A stretch of 64,000 bases of DNA from NCBI GenBank assembly GCA_900544625.1, contig UQVR01000002.1:1-64000 (forward strand), given 5' to 3'. This DNA comes from an uncultured Mycoplasmatota bacterium. GTDB lineage: Bacteria; Bacillota_I; Bacilli_A; RF39; UBA660. Each line of letters starts with the position of its first letter. Positions within the stretch are counted from its first letter, which is position 1. Both the position numbers and the translations under genes were made by a program. The notes beneath the pieces were generated by a model. That model had not been told where the DNA came from. It did no database searches and saw only the letters and a program-made list of their open reading frames with translations. This document shows, in pieces, positions 8,134 through 17,162 of this stretch.

Positions 8134-9617
8134 TATATCAATTCCTCTAACTTTTTACGATCTATTTTACCATTCTTAGATAAAGGCATTTCTTCTACTT
8201 TAATAAATTTGCTTGGAATCATAAATATCGGTAACTCTTTTGATAATTTTTCATGTAATTCTTTTGGTTCCATATCCCCGATATAAAAAGCATATAATTT
8301 ACTTTTTTCTTCTCTAAATATAGAACATACTCGCAGAACCCCTTCAAAAGAACCAATTGCTTTATCTATTTCTTCAAGTTCAATTCTATGTCCCATATAC
8401 TTTATTTGAAAATCTTTTCTTCCTCCAAAATAAAGTTCATTATTTTGATAATATCCTAAATCTCCAGTTCTATAAATATATTCAATATACTTATCATTCA
8501 ATGGGTTTCTTACAAATGCCTTTTCAGTTTGTTCTTTATTTTTATAATATCCCAAAGCCAAAGCAGTACCTCGAACACAAATTTCTCCTTTTTCAAGTTC
8601 ATTATTTACCAATTCATTTTTATCATTCAATAAAAACACAGCTTCATTATTAAATGGAATTCCTATTGGTATTTTTTCATATTTCCTATTTCGATCAATA
8701 ATGTGATATGTACAATTACATGTAATTTCTGTTGGACCATATAAATTAACAAACATAGCATCAGGTAAATGCTCCATCCATGAATTTAAATGTTTCATAG
8801 GCATTACTTCACCACTAAACATTATCCTTTTAACAGTTGTCGGAACTTTATAATCAAGCCCATGAAATGTTGTTATTAAACACAAAGCTGATACTGCCCA
8901 TGTCATTGTTGTAATATTATTTTCTACTAAGAAATCAATTAATTTAGCTGGTTTTGAAAACAATTCTTTTGGCACAATTACAAGAGTTGCTCCAGTTTTT
9001 AATGCAGGATAAATATCCTTAACAGATACATCAAAATCAAATGGTGCTTGATTTGCTATAACATCTGTAGAATCAATTCCAAAAGTATCGACAAAATTGT
9101 CTACAAAATCTATAATTGAGCGATTACCAACAATAACCCCTTTAGGAACTCCCGTAGAACCGCTTGTAAAATTAGCATAAACTGGATCTAAATCAACTTT
9201 TTTTCGTCTTATATTCGAAAGTAGCTCTTCATCAATTTTTTCTTTTATTAAATCCTCATATAAAATTATTTTTTTATCTGAAAAAAATTCTTTCGCAGCC
9301 TCTAAATGTTCATTATCAGTAATAATATAATCTACATCTAAAACTCCAATAATTTGTTCAAGTCTCATCTTAGGTAATCCAACATTTAATAAACTATAAA
9401 AGCCTCCAGCATACAAAGCTCCCATAAACACTTCTAAAGCCTTAATACCTTTTTCCATATAAATCGGAACTGGATCATTATTTTTAACAAATTTTCCTAA
9501 TCCACTACCTATTTTTTTACTAAAAGTAAGTAGCTCTTGGTAAGTAATACTTCCATTTTCATCAATAATTAAATTATTTGTTTTTACATTTTCTAAATAT
9601 TCTAATACACTTTTCAT
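8133..9617 (-). CDS. DltA-like amino acid adenylating enzyme
   Basis: AMP-forming ligase that should activate an amino acid and load it on the carrier protein at 6713. Core motifs in order: A3 TSGSTGVPKG (about 151-160), A4 APFDFDVSVKDIYPAL (the Asp that holds an alpha-amino group, as in DltA and NRPS A domains), A5 NLYGPTE, A7 YRTGDLG, A8 GRKDFQIKYMGHRIE, A10 LSKNGKIDRK with the catalytic Lys. The length (about 494) and A4 wording resemble D-alanine-carrier ligase DltA. The start is set at ATG 9617 behind GAGGTTGG. It is 48 bp downstream of the sensor kinase gene, so operon membership is likely. The amino acid is unknown. Confidence 0.83.
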   Translation of the reverse strand: MKSVLEYLENVKTNNLIIDENGSITYQELLTFSKKIGSGLGKFVKNNDPVPIYMEKGIKALEVFMGALYAGGFYSLLNVGLPKMRLEQIIGVLDVDYIITDNEHLEAAKEFFSDKKIILYEDLIKEKIDEELLSNIRRKKVDLDPVYANFTSGSTGVPKGVIVGNRSIIDFVDNFVDTFGIDSTDVIANQAPFDFDVSVKDIYPALKTGATLVIVPKELFSKPAKLIDFLVENNITTMTWAVSALCLITTFHGLDYKVPTTVKRIMFSGEVMPMKHLNSWMEHLPDAMFVNLYGPTEITCNCTYHIIDRNRKYEKIPIGIPFNNEAVFLLNDKNELVNNELEKGEICVRGTALALGYYKNKEQTEKAFVRNPLNDKYIEYIYRTGDLGYYQNNELYFGGRKDFQIKYMGHRIELEEIDKAIGSFEGVLRVCSIFREEKSKLYAFYIGDMEPKELHEKLSKELPIFMIPSKFIKVEEMPLSKNGKIDRKKLEELI

Positions 9618-9665
9618 ATCCAACCTCAAACTAATTATATAATACTTAAATAAATAAAATCTTAA

Positions 9666-11252
9666 CTAAATCTTAATTTTTATTAAGAATTCTGTTTTTA
9701 AAGGTTTTTTTGGTTTTTTAACAAGTTCTATCTCACCATTATGAAGCTCAACCAAATTTTTAACTATTGAAAGACCTAAACCAGTACCATTACCACTAGT
9801 TCTTGCACTATTACTAGTAACAAAAGCTTCAAAGATATTATCTTTAATATTTGCATCTATACCAACACCATTATCACCAATAGAAATACACAAATTTTTA
9901 TCTACCCACATTTTAAAATATATTTTCGTGTCTTTTTTATTATATTTAATTGAATTATTTATTAAATTTTCATAAATTCTTCTAAAATTTTTCGTATCTA
10001 TATCAATATTTAATTTATCTATTTTTATATCAACATCCAATTTCATACTATTAGATTCAATTTCATTATACTTTTCAGCTAAATAGTTCTTGCTATACAT
10101 AACAATATCTACATTTTCAAGTGAAAGACCATATTCAGGATGATTTAAATGAGCATACATAAATAAAGAATCAATTGCATCTGTTGCTACTATAGATTTT
10201 TTATAAATGGTTTTTAAATATTGTTCTTTTTTATCATCTGGTACTAGATTATCTAAAAAAGCTTTTGAATATCCTTGTATAACTGTTAAAGGAGTTTTTA
10301 AATCATGAGACAAATTAGCGATAATCTTTTGTCTATCTTCATAAATTTTAATTTTGTCATTTTCTAGTTTTTTAGACTTTTCCATAAGATTTTCAAAACG
10401 ACTTGCCACTTCTTCAAATTCTCGAGGTAATTTTTTATATCTTTCACAACTACCATTTTCTTCATATGAAGTCACAATATTTTTTAAAACATCTAAGCTT
10501 TCCTTCACTTTTTTATTAAAAAAGTAAGTTTCTATTATAATAAGCAAAATCAAAACAGGAATAGCAATAAACCATATTTTTTCCGAACTTGCAACTGCAG
10601 CATCATATGACTCAGAATTAAAAACTGGTGACATAAACAAAAGAGTTCTTCTATTTCCATTTTCTATATCATAATCATAATTCGTTGTAAATTCATATTT
10701 TTCTACCATTTGCTCATCATTATAGTAACCATACAGTAAATTAAGCTCTCTATCTGTTAAAGTATCATTAGATTTAAATAATGTACCTCCTAAAACATTT
10801 AAATATTCATCAAGCTCAGCATTACCTACTACAACTTCATCTGATAATTCATCATTATATATTGTTTCATAAATTTTATACACTTTTTTGTTTTCTTTAT
10901 TTCTATAATTAAATATATCATAATAAACATTACTATAATCATTTACAAATATTAAATCACTACCTAACACAGCATCTTCAGTATTACCATCAGTTGTATA
11001 TATTAATTCATTATTATTATCATAAACTGCAAAATCACACCCAGGGAATTTAGACATAGGAATTCCCGCATAATCTTCATACTCAAGTTTATCTTTATAT
11101 TCTAAAAAATCATCTAGCACCAAAAAACTATTATTTAATCGCCAATTAATTAAAAAATATGTAACAATTGTAACTCCCAATATAATTAAAGTATAAATTG
11201 CAAATTGAATAATTACATATCTACTAAAACTATAATTCTTCTTTGTTTTCAA
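9666..11252 (-). CDS. Sensor histidine kinase of the dlt-like operon
   Basis: A 528-residue membrane kinase: helix 1 at about 13-36, an extracellular sensor domain of about 190 residues (37-225), helix 2 at 226-244, a linker, HisKA with the phospho-acceptor His316 in NLSHDLKTPLTV, and HATPase with INNSIKYN, GDNGVGI and GTGLGLSIV. It starts with TTG at 11252, overlapping the response regulator by 23 bp. It directly precedes the surface-modification genes, as DltR-DltS precedes dlt in group B Streptococcus, so it probably senses envelope charge, cations or cationic peptides; the signal is an inference. Confidence 0.88.
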   Translation of the reverse strand: MKTKKNYSFSRYVIIQFAIYTLIILGVTIVTYFLINWRLNNSFLVLDDFLEYKDKLEYEDYAGIPMSKFPGCDFAVYDNNNELIYTTDGNTEDAVLGSDLIFVNDYSNVYYDIFNYRNKENKKVYKIYETIYNDELSDEVVVGNAELDEYLNVLGGTLFKSNDTLTDRELNLLYGYYNDEQMVEKYEFTTNYDYDIENGNRRTLLFMSPVFNSESYDAAVASSEKIWFIAIPVLILLIIIETYFFNKKVKESLDVLKNIVTSYEENGSCERYKKLPREFEEVASRFENLMEKSKKLENDKIKIYEDRQKIIANLSHDLKTPLTVIQGYSKAFLDNLVPDDKKEQYLKTIYKKSIVATDAIDSLFMYAHLNHPEYGLSLENVDIVMYSKNYLAEKYNEIESNSMKLDVDIKIDKLNIDIDTKNFRRIYENLINNSIKYNKKDTKIYFKMWVDKNLCISIGDNGVGIDANIKDNIFEAFVTSNSARTSGNGTGLGLSIVKNLVELHNGEIELVKKPKKPLKTEFLIKIKI

Positions 11253-11931
11253 TTTTATAACCTAACCCCCTAACTGTTTTAATGTAAACTGGTTTTGATG
11301 GATTGTCTTCTATCTTACTTCTTATATTTGATATATGAACCATCATTGTATTATCATCACATTCATAATAATCTCCATTTATTACCTCATATATTTGTGC
11401 TTTAGTAAATATTTTACCTGGATACTTCATTAACATAGTTAATATTTTTAATTCAGTTGATGTTAAAGGAATAACTTTGTTATTCTTTTTAAGAATATAC
11501 TTATTTAAATCTAAGGATAATTCCCCCACCTTTATTACATCACTTTCTTTATTACTTTCCTCAAATTCATTATACCTTCTAAGTAATGCTTTTACATACG
11601 CAACCACTTCTAAAGGATTAAACGGTTTAGTAATGTATGCATCAGCTCCAATATCTAAGCCTAATATTTTATCACTATCCATATTTTTAGCAGATATTAT
11701 TATAATAGGAATATTACTATTTACTCGAACACTCTTAATTAATTCATAACCATTCATCCTTGGCATCATAATATCAGCAATTATAATATTTATTTTCTCT
11801 TTTTCTAATAATTCCAATGCATCAATTCCATCATAAGCAACATATACTAAAAAATTACTAGATTCAAGATATAATTTAAGAAGTTCTAATATATCATTAT
11901 CATCTTCAACAATAAGTACGCTTTTTTGCAT
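11230..11931 (-). CDS. OmpR/PhoB-type response regulator
   Basis: A 233-residue two-domain regulator: receiver (1-120) with acidic pocket VEDD, phospho-acceptor Asp53 in IADIMMP and Lys in TKPF, then a winged-helix DNA-binding domain (about 135-230) with LTSTELKIL and VRGLGYKIE. First gene of the operon with its kinase; ribosome site GAGGTGAT. Probable control of its own operon is inferred from position. A TATAAT lies upstream but no good -35 is seen. Confidence 0.92.
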   Translation of the reverse strand: MQKSVLIVEDDNDILELLKLYLESSNFLVYVAYDGIDALELLEKEKINIIIADIMMPRMNGYELIKSVRVNSNIPIIIISAKNMDSDKILGLDIGADAYITKPFNPLEVVAYVKALLRRYNEFEESNKESDVIKVGELSLDLNKYILKKNNKVIPLTSTELKILTMLMKYPGKIFTKAQIYEVINGDYYECDDNTMMVHISNIRSKIEDNPSKPVYIKTVRGLGYKIENKEEL

Positions 11932-11977
11932 AATATCACCTCAAACTTAAGTCATATTATATCACAAAAACATGCAA

Positions 11978-12013
11978 TAAAAAAAGTTTTTACAACACAT
12001 CGTAAAAACTTTT
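11978..12013 (-). terminator. Terminator after the ABC exporter operon
   Basis: AAAAGTTTTTAC / GTAAAAACTTTT stem (11982-12013) with a T tract on the minus strand, just after the stop of the 752-residue ABC protein. It separates the exporter from the two-component operon. Confidence 0.85.
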
Positions 12014-12018
12014 ATCGA

Positions 12019-14277
12019 TTATAACTTAAATTGTGAATTGTAAAGCTCTGCATAAAAACCATTTTGCTTCATTAATTCCTCATGATTACCTTGCTCAATA
12101 ATATTACCTTCATTCATAACAAGTATTAAATCAGCATTTTTTATTGTGGATAATCTGTGAGCAATTATAAATGATGTTTTACCTTCAGTTAATTTATCCA
12201 TTGCTTTTTGAACTAATTCTTCAGTTCTTGTATCAACATTACTAGTAGCCTCATCTAGAATCAAGAATGGTGCATTTTGGATCATACCACGAGCAATTGT
12301 AAGAAGTTGTCTTTGACCCGCTGACACTGAATCATTATCGTTAAGAATTGTATTATAACCATCTGGCAATGTTTTAATGAAATGATCAAGTCCAACAGTT
12401 TTGCAAACACTTTCTACCATTTCCATTGAAACATCTGAAGTATTATAAATAATGTTATCTTTAATTGAACCATTAAATACCCAAGTATCTTGAAGAACCA
12501 TTGTAAATAAATCATGAATATTACTACGAGTTAAATCCTTCGTAGAAACACCATCAATTAATATTTCTCCTTTATTAATATCATAGAATTTCATAAGTAG
12601 ATTAACCATTGTAGTTTTACCAGCACCAGTTGGCCCAACAATTGCTACTTTTTCACCAGCCTTGGCTTTAGCACTAAAGTTCTTAATCGTGGGTTTATCA
12701 TTACCATCATATTTAAACTCAACATTTTTAAATTCAATATTGCCTTTTACTTTTTCTTTATCCAAAGTAATCTTAATATTACTTTCATCAGCCATTTCCT
12801 TTTCATCTAAGAATTCAAATACTCTTTCACTAGCTGCAGCAGTTGATTGGAGACTAGTCATCGCTTGCGCAATTTGAGAAAGCGGTGAAACAAATAATCT
12901 AACATAAACAATAAATGCAACAATTACACCAAAACTAATATGTCCATTTAAAGCAAGTAAAGCTCCGACAACACAAACCGCAACATAACCAAAGTTACCA
13001 ATAAAACTCATCATTGGCATCATTAATCCTGATAAAAATCCACTCTTCCAATTTGCTTTATATAATTTATCATTCAATTCATCAAATTTTTCATTTGATG
13101 TTTTTTCACCATTATATGTTTTAACAACATTTAGCCCTGAATAAACTTCTTCAATATGACCATTTAAAGCTCCAAGTTCATTTTGTTTAGCAACGAAATA
13201 CTTTTGCGATTTAGATAAAACTAATGACATAAACACAAAGCCAAATAAACTTGCAAGTATAGCCGTAATAGCCATAACACTATTTGTTACAAACATCATA
13301 ATAATAGTTCCCACAAATAGAGTAATAGCGCTAACTAAAGTTGATAATGATTGGTTCATTGATTGAGCAATTGTATCAACATCATTTGTAACTCTCGATA
13401 ATATATCTCCAATTACATGTTTATCAAAATATTTCAAAGGCAATTTATTAATCTTACTTGATATATTACCCCTTAGTTTTCTAGCAAAATTATTTGATAC
13501 ATCAGTCATTAATATTGCTTCAAAGTATTCAAATATAGCGCTTATTAAATAAATACATATTAATAAAATGGCAATATTTTTAATTTTATCTATATTCATA
13601 TATGGTTCTACAACCACCTTCACAGAACTAGGCATGTTATCTACAAGACTATATATTTCTGTGGCACTTACATCTTCATTTATATTGCTTGCAATTTCTA
13701 AAAATTTACCTTGATCTGTTGCATCTATTACATGACCATCAATTTCAATATCTCTAAATATTTTACTTGCAACACTTTCAGGTATTACTAAATTACTATT
13801 TAAACTTTTTATAAATATTTTAGCATCGACATCATTATTAACTAAAATATCTAAAATACTATCTGGCATTTCACTTATTGCTTTAAATGATTTATTGTTA
13901 GTTTCATCATTTAACTTCGTCATTATTTCTTGGAATTTCATTAAATCATTCTTAGGAATATTTGAGCTTATCATTACTTTTCCAATATTTTTTTCACTAA
14001 AATCAATTACCTTACTTATACTTTCTTCATTTAAACTACTAGTTACTTCTTTAGTTAACTTTTCAAAATTATCTTTATTTAAAACTAATCCCTTAGATAT
14101 TTCATCAGTTAAATCAGATAATATATTCGGAGTAACGATAGTAAGTATAGCCCCTAAAGCAGCTAAAACTAAAGATATAATAATTAATTTTTTAAAACCT
14201 GATAACTCTTGTAATAATCTTTTAATTGCCCCTTTAAAATCTTTTGCTTTTGACACATCTCTATTTGGCCTTGGCAT
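12019..14277 (-). CDS. ABC exporter half-transporter with large extracellular insert (consensus-site subunit)
   Basis: Fused membrane and ATPase protein of 752 residues, longer than the usual 580-600. The extra length is about 180 residues inserted between the first helix (about 33-52) and the second (about 232-252), predicted outside the cell. The nucleotide domain has Walker A GPTGAGKT (548-555), a SAGQRQ signature (variant of SGGQ, about 652), Walker B LILDEATSNVD with the catalytic Glu intact, and H-loop IAHRLS. It overlaps its partner gene by 17 bp. The pair should form a heterodimeric drug or peptide exporter of the LmrCD/BmrCD/TM287-288 kind. Substrate unknown. Confidence 0.86.
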   Translation of the reverse strand: MPRPNRDVSKAKDFKGAIKRLLQELSGFKKLIIISLVLAALGAILTIVTPNILSDLTDEISKGLVLNKDNFEKLTKEVTSSLNEESISKVIDFSEKNIGKVMISSNIPKNDLMKFQEIMTKLNDETNNKSFKAISEMPDSILDILVNNDVDAKIFIKSLNSNLVIPESVASKIFRDIEIDGHVIDATDQGKFLEIASNINEDVSATEIYSLVDNMPSSVKVVVEPYMNIDKIKNIAILLICIYLISAIFEYFEAILMTDVSNNFARKLRGNISSKINKLPLKYFDKHVIGDILSRVTNDVDTIAQSMNQSLSTLVSAITLFVGTIIMMFVTNSVMAITAILASLFGFVFMSLVLSKSQKYFVAKQNELGALNGHIEEVYSGLNVVKTYNGEKTSNEKFDELNDKLYKANWKSGFLSGLMMPMMSFIGNFGYVAVCVVGALLALNGHISFGVIVAFIVYVRLFVSPLSQIAQAMTSLQSTAAASERVFEFLDEKEMADESNIKITLDKEKVKGNIEFKNVEFKYDGNDKPTIKNFSAKAKAGEKVAIVGPTGAGKTTMVNLLMKFYDINKGEILIDGVSTKDLTRSNIHDLFTMVLQDTWVFNGSIKDNIIYNTSDVSMEMVESVCKTVGLDHFIKTLPDGYNTILNDNDSVSAGQRQLLTIARGMIQNAPFLILDEATSNVDTRTEELVQKAMDKLTEGKTSFIIAHRLSTIKNADLILVMNEGNIIEQGNHEELMKQNGFYAELYNSQFKL

Positions 14278-16024
14278 TATCTAATTCCTCCTTTGAAAGC
14301 TGTGATAAAGCAATTTGTTTATATACTTCACAACTTTTTAATAGTTCTTTATGTGTACCAACTCCAACCGACTCACCATTATCAAGAACAATTATTTTAT
14401 CAGCATTCATTATTGTTCCAATTCTTTGAGCAACAATTAAGCTTGTAGCATCTTTTGTATACTTCTTTAATTCGCTTCTAAGTACTGCATCAGTTTTATA
14501 ATCAAGAGCAGAAAATGAATCATCAAAAATATATATTTCAGGATTTTTAGCTATAGCACGTGCAATTGCAATTCTTTGTTTTTGACCACCAGAAACATTC
14601 GTACCACCTTGAGATATATGAGATTCATACCCCTCATCCATTTTAGAGATAAATTCATCAGCCTGTGCAACTCTTGCTGCTTCCACTATCTTTTTATCGC
14701 TAATTTCTTCCATTGCTTCACCGTATCTAATATTACTATTTACGGTTTCATTAAATAAAACAGCCTTTTGAGGCACATAACCAATTAATTTATATAAATA
14801 TTCTAATTTATAATCTTTAATATTAACTCCATCAATTAATATTTCTCCATCTGTTACATCATAAAATCTAACTATTAAATTAACTAATGTCGATTTACCA
14901 GAACCAGTTGAACCAATAAAAGCAACAGTATCTCCTTTATTTGCCTTAAACGATATATTTCTTAAAACATACTCTTCGGCATCAGGATACTTAAACGAAA
15001 CATTTTTAAATTCAACTGTACCAACTTCATCTTTATTTGTTACATTACCATCTATTACACTAAGTCTTGTATCTAATACCTCATTTATTCTTGACGCAGA
15101 CACCTGAGCTCTAGGTAATATCATAAATATCATTGCAAGCATTAAAAATGACATAATTATTTGCATTGCATATGAAGAAAATACAACCATATCACCGAAT
15201 AAACCAATTTTATCAGCCATTAACGCATCTTTAATTAAATAAGCACCGATAAAATAAATAACTAATGTTAACATATACATAACCAAATACATAACAGGCG
15301 CCATAATTGACATTGCTTTTTGGTTAAATAATTGTAAGTTTGTTAAACTATTATTCACATTTTGAAACTTTTCTTGTTGGTATTCTTCTGCATTAAAGGC
15401 TCTAACTACTCTAATGCCCATTAAATTTTCTCTAGTTACCTCATTTAATTTATCGGTTAGTTTTTGAACTATCTTAAATTTAGGCATAACAATGATTGTC
15501 AAAATTCCAATAACTAATAACAAAATAACTACAGCAACAGCAGTTACCATACTCCATTCCCAACTTTTATTTAAAATTTTGGTAATAGCCCACACAGCAG
15601 TAATCGGAGCCTTAATAAGAAGTTGAAGACCAAAACCAATAAACATTTCCACTTGTGTAATATCATTCGTAGTTCTAGTTATTAAACTATTCGGTGAAAA
15701 TTCTTTAACTTCACTCATAGACATATCTTCAACTTTTCTAAACAATTTAGATCTAAGGTTTCTAGAAAAACCTGATGCAAGCAAGGCAATTAAGTAACCA
15801 ACAATAACAGCACCAACTAAAGAAACAAAAGCACACATAAGCATATATCCCCCATTTTTAAGGATTTCACTCATTTTACTTCCTTCAGTTTGCACAAGTA
15901 CAGTTACTTTAGACATATAATCTGGCATCTTTAATTCAAACCAAACCTGCATAACTATGAGAGCAATACTAACTATAATTATCAACCAATCTTTTTTCTT
16001 AAAATTTTTAATTAACTTAAACAT
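14261..16024 (-). CDS. ABC exporter half-transporter (degenerate-site subunit)
   Basis: A 587-residue MsbA-type protein: six helices (first at about 14-30), then an ATPase with Walker A GSTGSGKST (371-379), signature VSGGQKQR and Walker B IYIFDDSFSALD, in which Asp502 replaces the catalytic Glu and Gln163 of the domain (VAQR) replaces the H-loop His. Loss of both is the pattern of the degenerate site in heterodimeric exporters, with the neighbour supplying the active residues. First gene of the operon, own promoter at 16096-16124, ribosome site AAAGGATAAT. Confidence 0.88.
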   Translation of the reverse strand: MFKLIKNFKKKDWLIIIVSIALIVMQVWFELKMPDYMSKVTVLVQTEGSKMSEILKNGGYMLMCAFVSLVGAVIVGYLIALLASGFSRNLRSKLFRKVEDMSMSEVKEFSPNSLITRTTNDITQVEMFIGFGLQLLIKAPITAVWAITKILNKSWEWSMVTAVAVVILLLVIGILTIIVMPKFKIVQKLTDKLNEVTRENLMGIRVVRAFNAEEYQQEKFQNVNNSLTNLQLFNQKAMSIMAPVMYLVMYMLTLVIYFIGAYLIKDALMADKIGLFGDMVVFSSYAMQIIMSFLMLAMIFMILPRAQVSASRINEVLDTRLSVIDGNVTNKDEVGTVEFKNVSFKYPDAEEYVLRNISFKANKGDTVAFIGSTGSGKSTLVNLIVRFYDVTDGEILIDGVNIKDYKLEYLYKLIGYVPQKAVLFNETVNSNIRYGEAMEEISDKKIVEAARVAQADEFISKMDEGYESHISQGGTNVSGGQKQRIAIARAIAKNPEIYIFDDSFSALDYKTDAVLRSELKKYTKDATSLIVAQRIGTIMNADKIIVLDNGESVGVGTHKELLKSCEVYKQIALSQLSKEELDNAKAK

Positions 16025-16095
16025 AATTATCCTTTCTTTTTTATTATATTTCTTTTTTAATTTTATAAAACCTAAACTCTATCACTTGCCATATA

Positions 16096-16124
16096 ATACT
16101 AAACTATTTATAAAATTTTGTCAA
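16096..16124 (-). promoter_or_regulatory. Promoter of the ABC exporter operon
   Basis: Minus strand TTGACA (16119-16124), 17 bp, TAGTAT (16096-16101). Its -35 lies 12 bp from the -35 of the divergent promoter. The two -35 boxes lie in an inverted repeat, TTTGTCAA-N12-TTGACAAA (16117-16144), a possible shared operator. Confidence 0.6.
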
Positions 16125-16136
16125 TACAACATATAC

Positions 16137-16164
16137 TTGACAAATGCAAAAAAATGGCTATAAT
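16137..16164 (+). promoter_or_regulatory. Promoter of the first CFI-box gene
   Basis: TTGACA (16137-16142), 16 bp, TATAAT (16159-16164): near-perfect SigA promoter, back to back with the exporter promoter. Confidence 0.75.
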
Positions 16165-16196
16165 AGATAGTACTTCAAAAAAAGGGGGAAATTATA

Positions 16197-16760
16197 ATGA
16201 AAGATTATTGTGGTAATTGTGCATATTTAGATTTAAATCAAAAAGAATACTGGGGAGACAGATATTATTGTACTGAAAATTGCAAATATAAAGAAAAAAG
16301 TGATGCTGCATGCAATAGATATATAAAGAAACCAGATAATGGCTATACACCGGCAGGATGTTTTATAACAACAATTATTTGTCAATCTCTAGGATACAGA
16401 GACAATTGTGAATACTTAGTAATTTTAAGAAATTTTAGGGAACTTTATTTAAAAAGTTTTCCAGCAGGTGTTAAATTACTTCAAGAATATGACCAAATTG
16501 GGCCAGTATTAAGCATGGAATTAGCTAATTGTCCAGCAATTGATGCAATTATGCTTATGGACAGATTTATTATTCCATGTACAGATGCCATTAAACTAAA
16601 AAACTTTGATGATGCAATTGCTATTTATGAAAACATGGTAAATGAACTTAAATTCAGATTTAGATATGTTCTAGATACTTTCGAAGTTGATTACACAGCT
16701 AAAACACCAATCGAAGATTTAGGAAAAGCAAGAGCAAGATTAAAACCAGCAAACGCATAA
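16197..16760 (+). CDS. CFI-box protein with N-terminal cysteine cluster
   Basis: 187 residues, function unknown. The N-terminus holds a probable metal site of four to five cysteines (CGNCAYL, YYCTENCKY, AACNRY, within 5-40). The centre carries CFITTIICQSLGYRDNCEYL (about 56-75), then LRNFRELYL and a Y-QIGPVL segment, the pattern of CFI-box domains, whose role is not established. A related domain occurs in the gene at 17476, so these look like paralogues. There is no signal peptide. Ribosome site GGGGGA is strong, with own promoter and terminator. Confidence 0.55.
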   Translation: MKDYCGNCAYLDLNQKEYWGDRYYCTENCKYKEKSDAACNRYIKKPDNGYTPAGCFITTIICQSLGYRDNCEYLVILRNFRELYLKSFPAGVKLLQEYDQIGPVLSMELANCPAIDAIMLMDRFIIPCTDAIKLKNFDDAIAIYENMVNELKFRFRYVLDTFEVDYTAKTPIEDLGKARARLKPANA

Positions 16761-16775
16761 GTTGCTGGTTTTTTA
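16744..16775 (+). terminator. Terminator of the first CFI-box gene
   Basis: AACCAGCAA / TTGCTGGTT stem followed by TTTTTT; it overlaps the last codons of the gene. Confidence 0.85.
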
Positions 16776-16812
16776 ATATTAGAAAAGTCATGCTTTTTTT
16801 AAAATAAAAGAC

Positions 16813-16841
16813 TTGATATATGATCAAACATAAGTTATAAA
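16813..16841 (+). promoter_or_regulatory. Promoter-like sequence before the tnpB relic
   Basis: TTGATA (16813-16818), 17 bp, TATAAA (16836-16841), then a GGGGGA ribosome site 8 nt before the relic ATG. The spacing and the AAGGGGGA leader resemble the region before the gene at 16197. Confidence 0.45.
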
Positions 16842-16866
16842 TAGACTATTTAAGGGGGATGGTTTA

Positions 16867-17099
16867 ATGAATACTTATAAAGCATATAAATTAAGAATTT
16901 ATCCTATAGATTTTTAAATAAAACTAATAGAAAAGTCTTCTGGATGCACTAGATATATTTATAATAACTTTTTGGCAGAAAGAAAAAGTAATATGAAGAA
17001 AATAAAACAAAGATAAGTGTATATGAACAATTAAAAGAAATAACAAATATAAAAAGAGAAAAAGATAAAGATTTGTATTACCAAAGTATAATAAAGTAA
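16867..17099 (+). pseudogene. Relic of an IS605-family tnpB (N-terminal end only)
   Basis: The ATG at 16867 opens MNTYKAYKLRIYPIDF, a typical TnpB N-terminus. A stop follows, then the same frame continues KLIEKSSGCTRYIYNNFLAERK, matching the TnpB segment with GCTRFVYN. After a frameshift near 16992 it continues YEENKTKISVYEQLKEI and ends at 17099. At least one nonsense and one frameshift mutation are visible, and the catalytic RuvC and zinc-finger parts are missing. No terminal hairpins or omega RNA could be identified. It fills the gap of about 400 bp between two CFI-box gene units. Confidence 0.8.
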
Positions 17100-17112
17100 A
17101 TAAATAAATCTA

Positions 17113-17141
17113 TTGAATAATCTATTATTTTAATATATAAT
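17113..17141 (+). promoter_or_regulatory. Promoter of the 17163-18096 gene pair
   Basis: TTGAAT (17113-17118), 17 bp, TATAAT (17136-17141), 21 bp before the first ATG. Confidence 0.65.
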
Positions 17142-17162
17142 TTACCTAAGAAAGGAAGAAAA

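Noticed and set aside
8357..8653. Plus-strand frame of 98 codons
   Set aside because: It lies wholly antisense to the adenylating enzyme and has no ribosome site or protein-like composition.
4143..9617. Nonribosomal peptide cluster
   Set aside because: There is one stand-alone adenylating enzyme and a single carrier, with MBOAT and SGNH partners and no condensation or thioesterase domain.
13895..14284. Plus-strand frame of 129 codons
   Set aside because: Mirror frame of the ABC exporter's membrane region; hydrophobic only because it is antisense.
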